This document shows, piece after piece, positions 42,805 through 51,140 of a stretch of 64,000 nt of DNA (within the stretch, counting starts at the first letter, position 1; every line of letters starts with the position of its first letter). The notes beneath the pieces were generated by a model. The model saw only the letters and a program-made list of their open reading frames with translations. It was not told the DNA's origin and did no database searches. The DNA comes from Olavius algarvensis associated proteobacterium Delta 3. Lineage in GTDB: Bacteria; Desulfobacterota; Desulfobacteria; Desulfobacterales; CAFBRK01. The position numbers and the translations under genes were made by a program. The stretch is from the NCBI GenBank assembly GCA_903231505.1, contig CAFBRK010000133.1:62001-126000 (forward strand). The letters are read 5' to 3'.

Positions 42805-43212
42805 ATGAGAGTACTTTTCTGGTATTGCGACAGATTTGCATGGAATCCAAGCATCAAAACCTTGGACGATGTTCCGGATGCCGCCTCCGATGCCCATGAA
42901 AACTCGGTTGTGGCATTTATCCATGTGGAGCCACGTGATGTGGAAGGCCAAAGTTCAGCGGAAACCAAATTGGTGAAAAATGCCAAATGGCTGGCGAGAA
43001 AATGGGAAACGAAGCGGGTGATCCTGCACTCCTTTACCCATCTGGGTGAAGAAAAAGCAGATCCCGGTTCCGCCAAAGCGCTCTTCGATCGGGCCCAGCA
43101 TCGTCTGGAAACCGCTGGGTACAAAGCTGTTCAGACACCGTATGGCTATTTTAACGATTTAAGTCTCGACGCCCAGGGGCATCCCCTGGCACGGATTTAC
43201 AAAGAATTCTAA
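42805..43212 (+). CDS. Free-standing threonyl-tRNA synthetase editing domain
   Basis: A 135-residue protein matching the archaeal-type ThrRS editing domain: N-terminal MRVLFWYCDRFAWNP, a long strand ENSVVAFIHVEP, and the signature ILHSFTHLGEEKADPGSA, then TPYGYFNDL. In archaea this domain removes serine (and D-residues) mischarged on tRNA; here it is separate from any synthetase. It probably acts in trans on tRNA-Thr or as a deacylase. The ribosome site is weak. Confidence 0.85.
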   Translation: MRVLFWYCDRFAWNPSIKTLDDVPDAASDAHENSVVAFIHVEPRDVEGQSSAETKLVKNAKWLARKWETKRVILHSFTHLGEEKADPGSAKALFDRAQHRLETAGYKAVQTPYGYFNDLSLDAQGHPLARIYKEF

Positions 43213-43233
43213 ACGTTCCAAAGGTTTCATCGC

Positions 43234-44031
43234 GTGATTAAGAAAACAAACACCCCGGGCACAGGAACCATCCGATATCTGCTGGGAAACAGTACATTTT
43301 CATTTTCCTGCCACTGCGGCGTGGCTTGCTTTACCCGATGCTGCCATGACGCAGACATGTACCTTTATCCCTATGACATCATCCGTCTCAAGCAGTGCCT
43401 TGATCTAAGCAGTGGGGAATTCCTTGCGCAGCACATTGTTACGGCGTTTCGGGAAAACCTGTCTTTTCCCGATGTGATGCTGAATATGAGCGATCGGAAA
43501 GGGCGGCCCTGTCCGTTTTTGTCCAAGAGCGGTTGCCTCGTTTATGAAGACCGGCCATACTCCTGCAGAGCTTACCCTCTGGAACCGGCCATGTCGGGAG
43601 ATGGAAAAGACCGGATGGCCATTCAATGCTACGTGGTGCGTCACAGGTATTGTCTCGGGCACCGGGAGCAAGGGGACTGGACCGCCTCCCAATGGATGGC
43701 AGACCAGCAGATGGCTGACTACAACGCGATTAATGCGAAATGGGCTCAGGTGGCCGCACTATTCTCCAACAACCCATTCGGCCAACGTGCCTTTGAAAAC
43801 CCGGCCATGAAGATGGCCTACATGGCCTCCTACGATGTGGATACCTTCCGTCGGTTCGTTTTCGACAGCAGCTTTTTATCCCGTTTCGATGTTCCCTCGG
43901 ATCGTCTGGACGAAATCCGTGACAACGACACCGCCCTTCTGTTGCTGGGATTCGACTGGGTCCGGCGATTTGTGGCCGGGCAGGGGCCGCTGCAGGAACG
44001 CCCCGGGGCTGATCGGTCGAACCCGTCGTAG
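43234..44031 (+). CDS. YkgJ-family cysteine-cluster protein
   Basis: A 265-residue protein, GTG start. The first half carries the YkgJ cysteine pattern: FSCHCGVACFTRCCHD, then RPCPFLSKSGCLVYEDRP and YSCRAYPLE, thought to chelate Zn or Fe. The second half is helical. It begins 21 bp after the editing-domain gene and is likely co-transcribed. Activity unknown. Confidence 0.85.
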   Translation: MIKKTNTPGTGTIRYLLGNSTFSFSCHCGVACFTRCCHDADMYLYPYDIIRLKQCLDLSSGEFLAQHIVTAFRENLSFPDVMLNMSDRKGRPCPFLSKSGCLVYEDRPYSCRAYPLEPAMSGDGKDRMAIQCYVVRHRYCLGHREQGDWTASQWMADQQMADYNAINAKWAQVAALFSNNPFGQRAFENPAMKMAYMASYDVDTFRRFVFDSSFLSRFDVPSDRLDEIRDNDTALLLLGFDWVRRFVAGQGPLQERPGADRSNPS

Positions 44032-44102
44032 GGAGCGCGAGGCACGAGCTTGTGGTGAGCTTGTCGAACCCATCGAAGGGTTAGCCCGGCAGCATGTTCA
44101 GA

Positions 44103-44789
44103 TTAGATCTTGGAAAGCAGTTCGATCACCTCTGCTTCGGAAACATCCGACCAATTCTCATAGGCGCTGGCCACGGCAAACATCGAGCCGCTGCGAACAT
44201 TTGCGCAGAAGATGGCATCGACGGTGTCGCTTATAATCCGGATCGACTCCAGATGCCCGGTAGGTGTGGCAATGGTGATCGAGGCGGGTTTCATTTTCGC
44301 CACCGCTTCGACGGCGACGCTCATGGTCGTCCCGCTGGCAATCCCGTCGTCAACGAGAATCACGTGCCGGGCGGTTATATCGACGGCCCGTTTCCCGCCG
44401 CGCAGGGTATTTGCCCGCCGGGTTACCTTGGCGGTCGTGGACGTGATGCCCTCCTGGATTTCCGCTTCGCTCAACCGAACCCTGGCCAGAACGCGCTCGT
44501 TCAGGCGAACCAGCCCGGTCTGTGCCACGGCGCCGTACCCGGCTTCGGGATTCCAGGGAAACGTGATTTTACTGACCACCACCACATCCACGTCAAGACC
44601 CAGTTCTTTGGCCATGGCGCAGGCCACCGGCACCCCGCCGGCCGGAATGGCCAGGACAACGCTGTCGGGATCGATCTTGTCGACCAGCATCCGTGACAAG
44701 ACCCGACCGGCATCGCGTCGATCAGCAAAGACGCGCTCCTGCTGCCGAATTTCAGGAAGGTCGATTAGATTTCCAGGCAGTGATAACAT
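44103..44789 (-). CDS. Phosphoribosyltransferase-fold protein
   Basis: A 228-residue protein with the PRPP-binding loop VILVDDGIASGTTMSVAV and an N-terminal VVLAIPAGGVPVACAMAKEL, the pattern of predicted phosphoribosyltransferases of the ComF/Pribosyltran group (similar ones are found near erythromycin-esterase-like genes). Substrate base unknown. A small 43-residue frame lies directly upstream on the same strand. Confidence 0.83.
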   Translation of the reverse strand: MLSLPGNLIDLPEIRQQERVFADRRDAGRVLSRMLVDKIDPDSVVLAIPAGGVPVACAMAKELGLDVDVVVVSKITFPWNPEAGYGAVAQTGLVRLNERVLARVRLSEAEIQEGITSTTAKVTRRANTLRGGKRAVDITARHVILVDDGIASGTTMSVAVEAVAKMKPASITIATPTGHLESIRIISDTVDAIFCANVRSGSMFAVASAYENWSDVSEAEVIELLSKI

Positions 44790-44825
44790 TTGTGAGTTAC
44801 GAAAACAGAGAGTGGCGTTTTGTTT

Positions 44826-44957
44826 TCAAAATTCGTCATCTTCCCGAACGATTTTTTTGAGTTGGGATTTGTCCCGCACATCCAGGGCGGCGACTTCGAC
44901 CAGAAAGTTCAGATCACGATCGGAGAGTTGAAATCGCGTATATTTGTTATCGGGCAT
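44826..44957 (-). CDS. Possible small protein upstream of the phosphoribosyltransferase
   Basis: A 43-residue frame, MPDNKYTRFQLSDRDLNFLV then a charged helix ending VREDDEF. It has a normal amino-acid balance, but only a weak ribosome site, and the opposite strand is also open. It would be the first gene of the phosphoribosyltransferase unit. Confidence 0.35.
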   Translation of the reverse strand: MPDNKYTRFQLSDRDLNFLVEVAALDVRDKSQLKKIVREDDEF

Positions 44958-45108
44958 GGTCGTTCACTTATCATTGGAACTCGACTATCAGAAGGGCTTG
45001 ACTAAAAATAAAACGTTGAAGGCCAGCAGCAAGGGTTTTCACATATTTAGCCACAGGCGAGGAGATCAGCCGCAGCTCAAGAAACGGTATGTCTCGGTCA
45101 AATCTGCG

Positions 45109-45732
45109 CTACACTGTTTGATCAACCACATATTTTATCAATTCCTTTTTGAAAACAGCAAATTTGGCCTTTGTCCAGTCCATGAGGGGATCTTGATTCA
45201 CTCCAGTCTCATACAGTTCATAAGCACGCATGGAAATGTCTTCTCGATACAGGTTTTCCAGATCATCGCAGGCACCGTATAAGGCCTCCCAAGCTGGAAC
45301 GGCGTCGGGTCGACCTCGCAATATGAGCCGAATGGCCTCGTCTTTGTGAACATTTTCCATCAATATCAGGTAACCGAGAACGGTCAGCGGGGATCTCCCT
45401 AACCCGGCGGTGCAGTGCACATAGGTCCGGTGGCCGGATCGGAGGAGGTGTGCCAGTGTGGAGATGGCACGAGGTAGGTTTCGGCGCATATCCGGAACAT
45501 CGAAATCGCGAATCGGACATCGCATGGTGGCCAATTTCAATTTTTTGGCGGCATGACACATCGCTTTGGCGTCGATTTTCCAGTACGCCAAACATTCATC
45601 GTGCTGCAACGAAAACAGCGCCGATACTCCGGTCTCTTCGCGAATGCGGATAATATCGCCGGGTGTCATGGGACAGGACCCAACAACGATATACGGTGTA
45701 ATTTCGCCCCAGTTTAAAGACCATGTCCACAT
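45109..45732 (-). CDS. Dual-specificity phosphatase resembling plant glucan phosphatases (SEX4/LSF2)
   Basis: A 207-residue DSP. The active site is HCTAGLGRSP with Cys107 and Arg113, which fits the CxAGxGR signature of glucan phosphatases rather than the general CX5R. Other parts also follow the SEX4/LSF2 pattern: ITPYIVVGSCPMTPGDI, FSLQHDECLAYWKID and RDFDVPDMRRNLPRAI with the acid Asp near 76-78. Those enzymes remove phosphate from starch or glycogen. There is no carbohydrate-binding module, as in LSF2. Cytoplasmic. The first stretch, MWTWSLNWGE, sits at the start codon without a strong ribosome site. Confidence 0.82.
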   Translation of the reverse strand: MWTWSLNWGEITPYIVVGSCPMTPGDIIRIREETGVSALFSLQHDECLAYWKIDAKAMCHAAKKLKLATMRCPIRDFDVPDMRRNLPRAISTLAHLLRSGHRTYVHCTAGLGRSPLTVLGYLILMENVHKDEAIRLILRGRPDAVPAWEALYGACDDLENLYREDISMRAYELYETGVNQDPLMDWTKAKFAVFKKELIKYVVDQTV

Positions 45733-45752
45733 AATCCATGTCCGTCAATTAG

Positions 45753-45786
45753 AAATGGGGTTTTAACCATGGTCAAAACCCCATTT
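45753..45786 (-). terminator. Perfect 12-bp hairpin between two reverse-strand genes
   Basis: AAATGGGGTTTT/AAAACCCCATTT with a ten-base loop. It is downstream of the Cys-rich gene and 21 bp upstream of the phosphatase start, so it is a likely terminator or leader structure; the distal arm supplies only a short T-rich end. Confidence 0.6.
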
Positions 45787-45821
45787 TGAAAGGCCCAAGG
45801 CCCGTTATTAAACGTTGGTCA

Positions 45822-45965
45822 CTATTTCAGGACGCACCCGCAGGAACACTGGGCATGCTTCATTTTGCACACGGACTCGTGCTCCTTGCTGCTCATACAC
45901 TCGCGATAGGACGATTCGCAATCCTGATAACAGCTGCTGTCAAATTTCTTTGAAGAATCACTCAT
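45822..45965 (-). CDS. Small cysteine-rich protein
   Basis: A 47-residue product, MSDSSKKFDSSCYQDCESSY onward, with cysteines at 12, 16, 23, 33, 40, 42 and 44. The clear ribosome site CGGAGGTG supports it. The ending CSCGC and the spaced cysteines suggest metal binding or a small disulfide-rich fold. No signal peptide. Not assigned to a family. Confidence 0.72.
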   Translation of the reverse strand: MSDSSKKFDSSCYQDCESSYRECMSSKEHESVCKMKHAQCSCGCVLK

Positions 45966-46133
45966 GATACACCTCCGAGATCTATCCATCATCACACATG
46001 TGATTTACGCTCATGGACGGAAGTCCATAAAAAAAAGTTAATGACGCTCAAGGGAAAAGAAAGGAAACCTGCAAAAAAAGTTTAGAACAATTCCACGAGG
46101 GTTCCTTAACCAACAGATAAGCAGACTGAACGG

Positions 46134-46793
46134 TTATATTTTTTCGTTGTATTGACGCATCGCGATTTTGGCCAGCTGCCGCTTTTGGATCTTCGGGGGA
46201 AACCGCTTCTCGATCCGGCCGGATCCCGGGTCGAAGGTGCGGATGTACAGCCTGCGGATCGGGCTGCCGTAGACGCTGATCATCGCGTTGATCCGGTCGG
46301 TGGTGTTGCCGGTCCGGTGGATGCCGGCATCCAGGCGGTGTACGATGCCCACCTCCCCTGGAGTAAGAACCACCTGTTCGGTCTTTTTCAAACTGGCCCG
46401 CCTCGGGTCGGCGCCGTCGTCTTCCCGGCGATACCGGACGATGTCCAGGGCGCCCTGAGGAGTGCCGTTAAAACCCCATGCACTGTGATCGTGGATGGGT
46501 GTGAATTCTCCAGGCAGATGAAAGTATACCCGGACCGAGAACAGACGCTGCGGATCGAGGTAGATCAGGATTTCGTTTTCAAAGATGCCGCACCGGCCCA
46601 TATTCAGGACAGGATCCCCTTTGGCGATGTGATTTAAAATGGCGCCGACCACGGGCCGGTTCAGCAACAGCTCCGGCAACTGACCCCGCATATAATCGAT
46701 CCGAAGCGCTTCTTCTTTCAGAGCGGCCATTTGCTCAGACCAACTTCGGCACAGTCGGATGAATTCATCGAATGCGCTGTCTTTACTGCCCAT
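46134..46793 (-). CDS. Cysteine-dioxygenase-like (cupin) protein
   Basis: A 219-residue protein with the CDO-type iron site: His101 and His103 in PIHDHSAWG, a third histidine in GIVHRLDAGIHRTGN (152 or 159), then INAMISVYGSPI. The pattern matches PF05995-type thiol dioxygenases, which convert cysteine or other thiols to sulfinates with O2. In a likely anaerobe it may help detoxify oxygen or use another substrate. Single reverse-strand gene. Confidence 0.72.
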   Translation of the reverse strand: MGSKDSAFDEFIRLCRSWSEQMAALKEEALRIDYMRGQLPELLLNRPVVGAILNHIAKGDPVLNMGRCGIFENEILIYLDPQRLFSVRVYFHLPGEFTPIHDHSAWGFNGTPQGALDIVRYRREDDGADPRRASLKKTEQVVLTPGEVGIVHRLDAGIHRTGNTTDRINAMISVYGSPIRRLYIRTFDPGSGRIEKRFPPKIQKRQLAKIAMRQYNEKI

Positions 46794-46848
46794 TTCTCAA
46801 CACGCCAATCCCATAAAGCTAAACTGTAGATTCAAACCCATAAACTGG

Positions 46849-46893
46849 TCAACCGGCAAACCGGCGAACGGGCCCACGGGCCCACGGGCAAAC
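46849..46893. repeat. Degenerate octamer tandem array
   Basis: Units such as TCAACCGG, CAAACCGG, CGAACGGG and CCCACGGG, related to the array at 23031-23090. It is intergenic, just downstream of the second molybdopterin oxidoreductase. Confidence 0.8.
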
Positions 46894-46900
46894 CAATCAG

Positions 46901-48811
46901 TTAATTTTCGAGCCGCACATATTGATCATAATAAGCGGCCCCCCAGCCCATATCGGTTAACTGTTCCCGGATGAGCTGGTTGATGCCGCCACCGAGCTTC
47001 ATCCAGTCCCCCCGCCGGTAAACCACTACCTCCGGATGCAGCCCCTGCAGCACCTCAAGGCGCACCCTCAGACGCCCCTGAGGAGACACCATGAAAACGT
47101 CTTTTGCCGGATCCAGCCCGGAAATGGCGGGACAGTCCGGAGCGACCCACGCCGCCGGAGGTATTTCCTGGTCTTCGGCAAGGATCTGGGAGTGCATGGC
47201 CTCTCTTCGGATCAAGGAAAGCAAACGGAGCGGATACCCGTCGGGAGGATTCGGCTCCGGGTGAAGCGCGATGGGGAAGCGGTACTTTCCATCCGCGTGG
47301 TCAAATTGGAGCTCCTCGTAGGCCACCGGCGGCCGGTTGGTCCGAACAAACCCCCGCTCACGGAGCTCTTCGAGTGTCGTCTCCAAAAGGGGTGAGGTTA
47401 AGGATTGTGAGAAAACGGTTTCCGGATCGGGGATCTCCACCGGCGGATTCATCCGCCGGGCCAGCTCCGACATGATCCAGTAGTCCGTTCGGGCCTCTGC
47501 CGGCGGCGGTAGAACAGCCGGGACATACTGCACATATTCATGGAAATAAGACCCGACCACATCCTCCTGCTCCAGCATCAGGGCCGACGGCAGGATCAAA
47601 TTGGCGGCAGCGGCCGTATCGTTCATGAATGCGTCCACCACCACGACAAATTCAACACCCTCAAGAGCTTTTTTCGATTGCCGGGAGTTGGCTGCCTGGT
47701 TCACGATATTGATGCCGTTGAACCAGGCCATGCGGATGGGTGGGTCTGTTGCTTCCAGAATTTCTTTTCCCATGGTGGGTTTGCAAAAGGAGCGTCCAGA
47801 CCGGGGCACCCCGTCCCGGGCCCAATCCAGATTTAACGCGCCGTATGCGTGAAGATGATAATAGCTGCCGCCGCCGGACCGGCCGATGTGGCCGGCGAGC
47901 AGGGCCAGGGCGTTGATGAACCGCGCATTTTCACCGCCGTAGCGATACCGCTGAAGCGCGGTGCCCACCAGGGTGGCGGTGGGGTCTTTTTGCCGGTACC
48001 AGAAAAGCAGGGTCTCCAGTTCGGCAGGTGTGAGCCCGCAGGATTCGAGAAGCTGCGCTTCGGTCCAGGACTCGACCGCTTGCCGAAACGGGCTCCAGTG
48101 TTTGGTGTGGGAGATGATGTGAGCATCGATACCGTCGCTTTGGATCATTCGGCGAATTGCGGCGGCCGCCAAAAACCGGTCGGTTCCTGGCCGAATACGG
48201 ATGTGGTCGTCTGAAAAGGACGTGTTGCCATCCCCGCCGGGCGAAATGGTCAACACCCTGGCGCCTTTTTTTCGGGCCCTTCGGACCATGGCCGCAAGGT
48301 GAACCGAACTCCGGGAAAGATCCTTTCCCCAGTTGATGATCCGGGACGCGTTTGTAAGGTCGCGGATATCGTTGTTTCGACGGGATCCGAAATCATGGAC
48401 AAAGGCCATGTATCCGGCCGCATCGCACAGGGAGCCCCGAAACCGGCTGGCTCCGAGCCGCCCGAAAAACAGACCAGTTACAGATTTGAGCGCGCCAAGG
48501 GCACCGGACCCCTGCACGTTGAGAATCGACAACGGTTCGCCGCGATAGTGATTTATTTTCTCCGCACACAGGTCGAGGGCCTGTTCCCAGCCGATGCGGT
48601 TCCATTTTCCGTTTTTCTTTAGCAAGGGGTGGAGGATCCTGTCGGGGGATTGCAGCCGCCGGACGTGATTCCGGATCTTCTTGCAGGTAAACCCGGCTGT
48701 AATCGGATGATCCGGGTTTCCCCGAAGCCGGAATGATTTTCCCTCCTCGACGGTAACTACCAGTGAGCAAGCATCCGGGCAATCCATGGTGCAGGCAGTG
48801 ATCGTTTTCAT
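46901..48811 (-). CDS. Molybdopterin oxidoreductase with N-terminal [4Fe-4S] cluster
   Basis: A 636-residue DMSO-reductase-family enzyme. Cluster cysteines are Cys7, Cys11, Cys15 and Cys43 (CTMDCPDAC and FTCKK). A cysteine in FRGSLCDAAG is the possible metal ligand. It lacks a Tat signal, so it is cytoplasmic. The family includes formate-dehydrogenase-like, nitrate-reductase-like and unknown members; there is no electron-transfer subunit next to it. It is shorter than most and may use a separate ferredoxin. Confidence 0.85.
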   Translation of the reverse strand: MKTITACTMDCPDACSLVVTVEEGKSFRLRGNPDHPITAGFTCKKIRNHVRRLQSPDRILHPLLKKNGKWNRIGWEQALDLCAEKINHYRGEPLSILNVQGSGALGALKSVTGLFFGRLGASRFRGSLCDAAGYMAFVHDFGSRRNNDIRDLTNASRIINWGKDLSRSSVHLAAMVRRARKKGARVLTISPGGDGNTSFSDDHIRIRPGTDRFLAAAAIRRMIQSDGIDAHIISHTKHWSPFRQAVESWTEAQLLESCGLTPAELETLLFWYRQKDPTATLVGTALQRYRYGGENARFINALALLAGHIGRSGGGSYYHLHAYGALNLDWARDGVPRSGRSFCKPTMGKEILEATDPPIRMAWFNGINIVNQAANSRQSKKALEGVEFVVVVDAFMNDTAAAANLILPSALMLEQEDVVGSYFHEYVQYVPAVLPPPAEARTDYWIMSELARRMNPPVEIPDPETVFSQSLTSPLLETTLEELRERGFVRTNRPPVAYEELQFDHADGKYRFPIALHPEPNPPDGYPLRLLSLIRREAMHSQILAEDQEIPPAAWVAPDCPAISGLDPAKDVFMVSPQGRLRVRLEVLQGLHPEVVVYRRGDWMKLGGGINQLIREQLTDMGWGAAYYDQYVRLEN

Positions 48812-49447
48812 AAAAAGCTGACTTCCATCGGGTTCGGTTCTGTTCGAAGGATACGCAGGATATCAGGGTTCGTGTTCCAGGTCAAAAGCGGCGAAACCAT
48901 CTATGCTATGCATCGTTAAAAATATTTGAATTTTTTATTAATGTCATGTTATTCAATCTCACCACCCATGTCCTAGCGAATTCTAGCAAATTAACTTACA
49001 TCGGACGAATCCTGAAAGACAGCGCGGTGCTCATCGATAAACACATCATATGAATATCTGCTGACGGTATCGTTATGGTCTGAACACGTACTGTACACCG
49101 GTGCCTGCGATAATTACATTCGGTAAATACGACGTTACGGCAAATCACCGGATTATCATGGGGCCGATGCGTATTCGGCGTTGGTCGTGGATTGCGATGC
49201 GCTAAACTCACGGCTTCCGATGCGTTAAAATGGATCACAAAATCCAAACCCGATGGCGTCCGGAGGTGGCTTCAACCCCGTTCGTTTTATCGGACAGAGA
49301 TTGATAATGACGGATATAACTGAAAAACAATTCCGGAATCACGGTCGGCTGCGCCCATGTAAAGATCATAAATGTTTTTGAAATCGGCGTGCCGGATATT
49401 TTTCGACATATTACCCTCGCTGTTCATGCGCTTGAAAGGAGAAAAAA
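48812..49447. other. Intergenic region, no gene seen
   Basis: About 640 bp separating the reverse-strand molybdopterin enzyme from the forward-strand polyphosphate block. It should contain divergent promoters; none could be assigned with confidence. Confidence 0.5.
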
Positions 49448-49612
49448 ATGGCGAAAAAGGAAAAACGCTTGTGTAAGTGGAGTGAAAAATCTTTGGACAA
49501 AAAGCTCGACAAATATATAGCAATCGTCAGTAACCCGGGCTTCGTGTGTCAAAAGTGCGGCAGGGTCGCGGATAAGAAAAAATGGTTACACAAACCCGTG
49601 TCATTGAAATAA
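49448..49612 (+). CDS. Small basic zinc-ribbon-like protein
   Basis: A 54-residue protein with a FVCQKCGRVADKKKWLHKP segment, a CxxC zinc knuckle, and many lysines. GAAAGGAG precedes the ATG. It opens the block of lysine-rich and polyphosphate genes. It could bind nucleic acid or polyphosphate; no function assigned. Confidence 0.75.
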   Translation: MAKKEKRLCKWSEKSLDKKLDKYIAIVSNPGFVCQKCGRVADKKKWLHKPVSLK

Positions 49613-49788
49613 AATCGGTGTGTTCCCAAGGACAGTCGCCGTCTGGTCTGCGGATCTTTCGGCGGCTTGCCCTGGTTGTCTTGATTTTGTTTGGCGTTCC
49701 GTTTATGAATGGTGTTCAGGGAGCGAGGCTTGATTTTGCCATGTCTTGCAGACCATACTAAATTACACTCAGACAAAAAGGGGGGGAG

Positions 49789-49983
49789 ATGGCGAAAGAA
49801 CTCAAAACCGAGGATGGCGAACTTGAGAAAAAAGTCAAAAAAGATGAGAAAAGCAAGGTCTTGAAGCCAGACACGGGAAAAGACGAAAAGAAAAAGAAGA
49901 AAAAAAAGGAAAAGAAAAAAGACAAAAAGAAAAAAATAAAAGCGAAAAAGGCAAAGAAGGCGGCGAAAAAGAAGAAAAAATAG
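49789..49983 (+). CDS. Polylysine-tailed small protein
   Basis: A 64-residue product. After an acidic start (MAKELKTEDGELEKK) it becomes almost pure lysine with a few Glu, Asp and Ala, ending AKKAAKKKKK. The ribosome site is a G-rich stretch (GGGGGGAG). It is 20 bp before the first PPK2 gene and on the same strand. The positive tail should bind polyanions; in this neighbourhood polyphosphate is the obvious partner, with DNA or RNA as alternatives. Confidence 0.72.
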   Translation: MAKELKTEDGELEKKVKKDEKSKVLKPDTGKDEKKKKKKKEKKKDKKKKIKAKKAKKAAKKKKK

Positions 49984-50003
49984 TTTAATGATACGGAAGA
50001 GCC

Positions 50004-51089
50004 ATGAAAACTGAAATCGAAAATAAACAAAAAGAGCTGAAGGTAAAAACCTCCGGAAGTATGGCATCTCAAAAAAGATTGGCTAGGCAAAATGAATCGC
50101 CAAAGGTGTCTTTAAAAACAGTCAAAGATGAGAGAGGAAAAAGTAAATCGTCTGCGAATGATAAACCTTCGGTGAGGCGTGGTAAAAGGGCTCGAAAAAA
50201 AACCGATTCGAAAATCAAGCCCGATGCTTCTATCAAAAAATCGTCGAAAAAATCGAAGCATGTAAAAGTAAGTGAAAAAGAAAAAATTGTCGTGGAAGCC
50301 GTACAGAAATATTATTTTGCACAGGAATTAAAACCCTATCAAGCAGAGCTTATCAAGATGCAGCGTCATCTCGAAATGGTCGGGAAAAAGTTGGTCATCC
50401 TTTTCGATGGTCGGGATGCTTCCGGCAAAGGTGGAACGATTCGCCGGATTACCCGGTATATGAATGAAAAACGATATCGCGTCGTTGCCTTGGGTAAACC
50501 GAGTGATGACCAAAAAACGGAACTCCACATCAAAAGGTATATCGAGCAATTCCCGCATGCCGGGGAGATCGTCTTGTTTGACAGAAGCTGGTACAACCGG
50601 GCTTTGGTCGAACCGGTTATGGGGTTTTGCACCAAAGCTCAATATAAACGGTTTATGAAAAAGGTCATCACTTACGAACAAAACTTTCTTGAAGATGCCG
50701 GTAAAACGATACTCGTCAAACTCTATTTTTCGGTGACTAAAGAGGAGCAAAAACGGCGGTTTGATCGAAGGAAAAATGATCCGCTACGACAGTGGAAGCT
50801 TTCCGAAGTGGACTTGCAAGCCCAGGAACTGTGGGATGATTTTACCCAAAAAAAGTTTACGTTATTAAAAAAAACCCACACAAAAGCATCGCCATGGTGG
50901 GTGATTCGATCCGACAACAAGCATCTTGCCCGAAAAGAAACCATGAAACTGATTCTCAAATCAGTTCGCTACAAAGGTAGAAGCAGAAAACTCGATTTTA
51001 CTACGGATCCGAATATTGTTATCCCGGGAAACAAAGAGTTAAAGGAAATGAAAAAACAGCGGAAAAAATACGGCAGAATCATAACTTGA
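50004..51089 (+). CDS. ppk2: Polyphosphate kinase 2 with lysine-rich N-terminal extension
   Basis: A 361-residue protein. The catalytic PPK2 domain (about 95-350) has Walker A FDGRDASGKGGT (134-145), lid-region RYIEQFPHAGE and Walker B IVLFDRSWYNRALVEP. PPK2 enzymes move phosphate between polyphosphate and nucleotides (NDP or NMP). The first 90 residues are mainly Lys, Arg and Ser with no domain, an extension that standard PPK2s lack, and it resembles the polylysine gene upstream. A second ppk2 follows after 51 bp. Confidence 0.93.
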   Translation: MKTEIENKQKELKVKTSGSMASQKRLARQNESPKVSLKTVKDERGKSKSSANDKPSVRRGKRARKKTDSKIKPDASIKKSSKKSKHVKVSEKEKIVVEAVQKYYFAQELKPYQAELIKMQRHLEMVGKKLVILFDGRDASGKGGTIRRITRYMNEKRYRVVALGKPSDDQKTELHIKRYIEQFPHAGEIVLFDRSWYNRALVEPVMGFCTKAQYKRFMKKVITYEQNFLEDAGKTILVKLYFSVTKEEQKRRFDRRKNDPLRQWKLSEVDLQAQELWDDFTQKKFTLLKKTHTKASPWWVIRSDNKHLARKETMKLILKSVRYKGRSRKLDFTTDPNIVIPGNKELKEMKKQRKKYGRIIT

Positions 51090-51140
51090 TTTTAACACAT
51101 CACCCCAATTCAGTGTTGTTTATCGTAGAAAGGGGATAAC

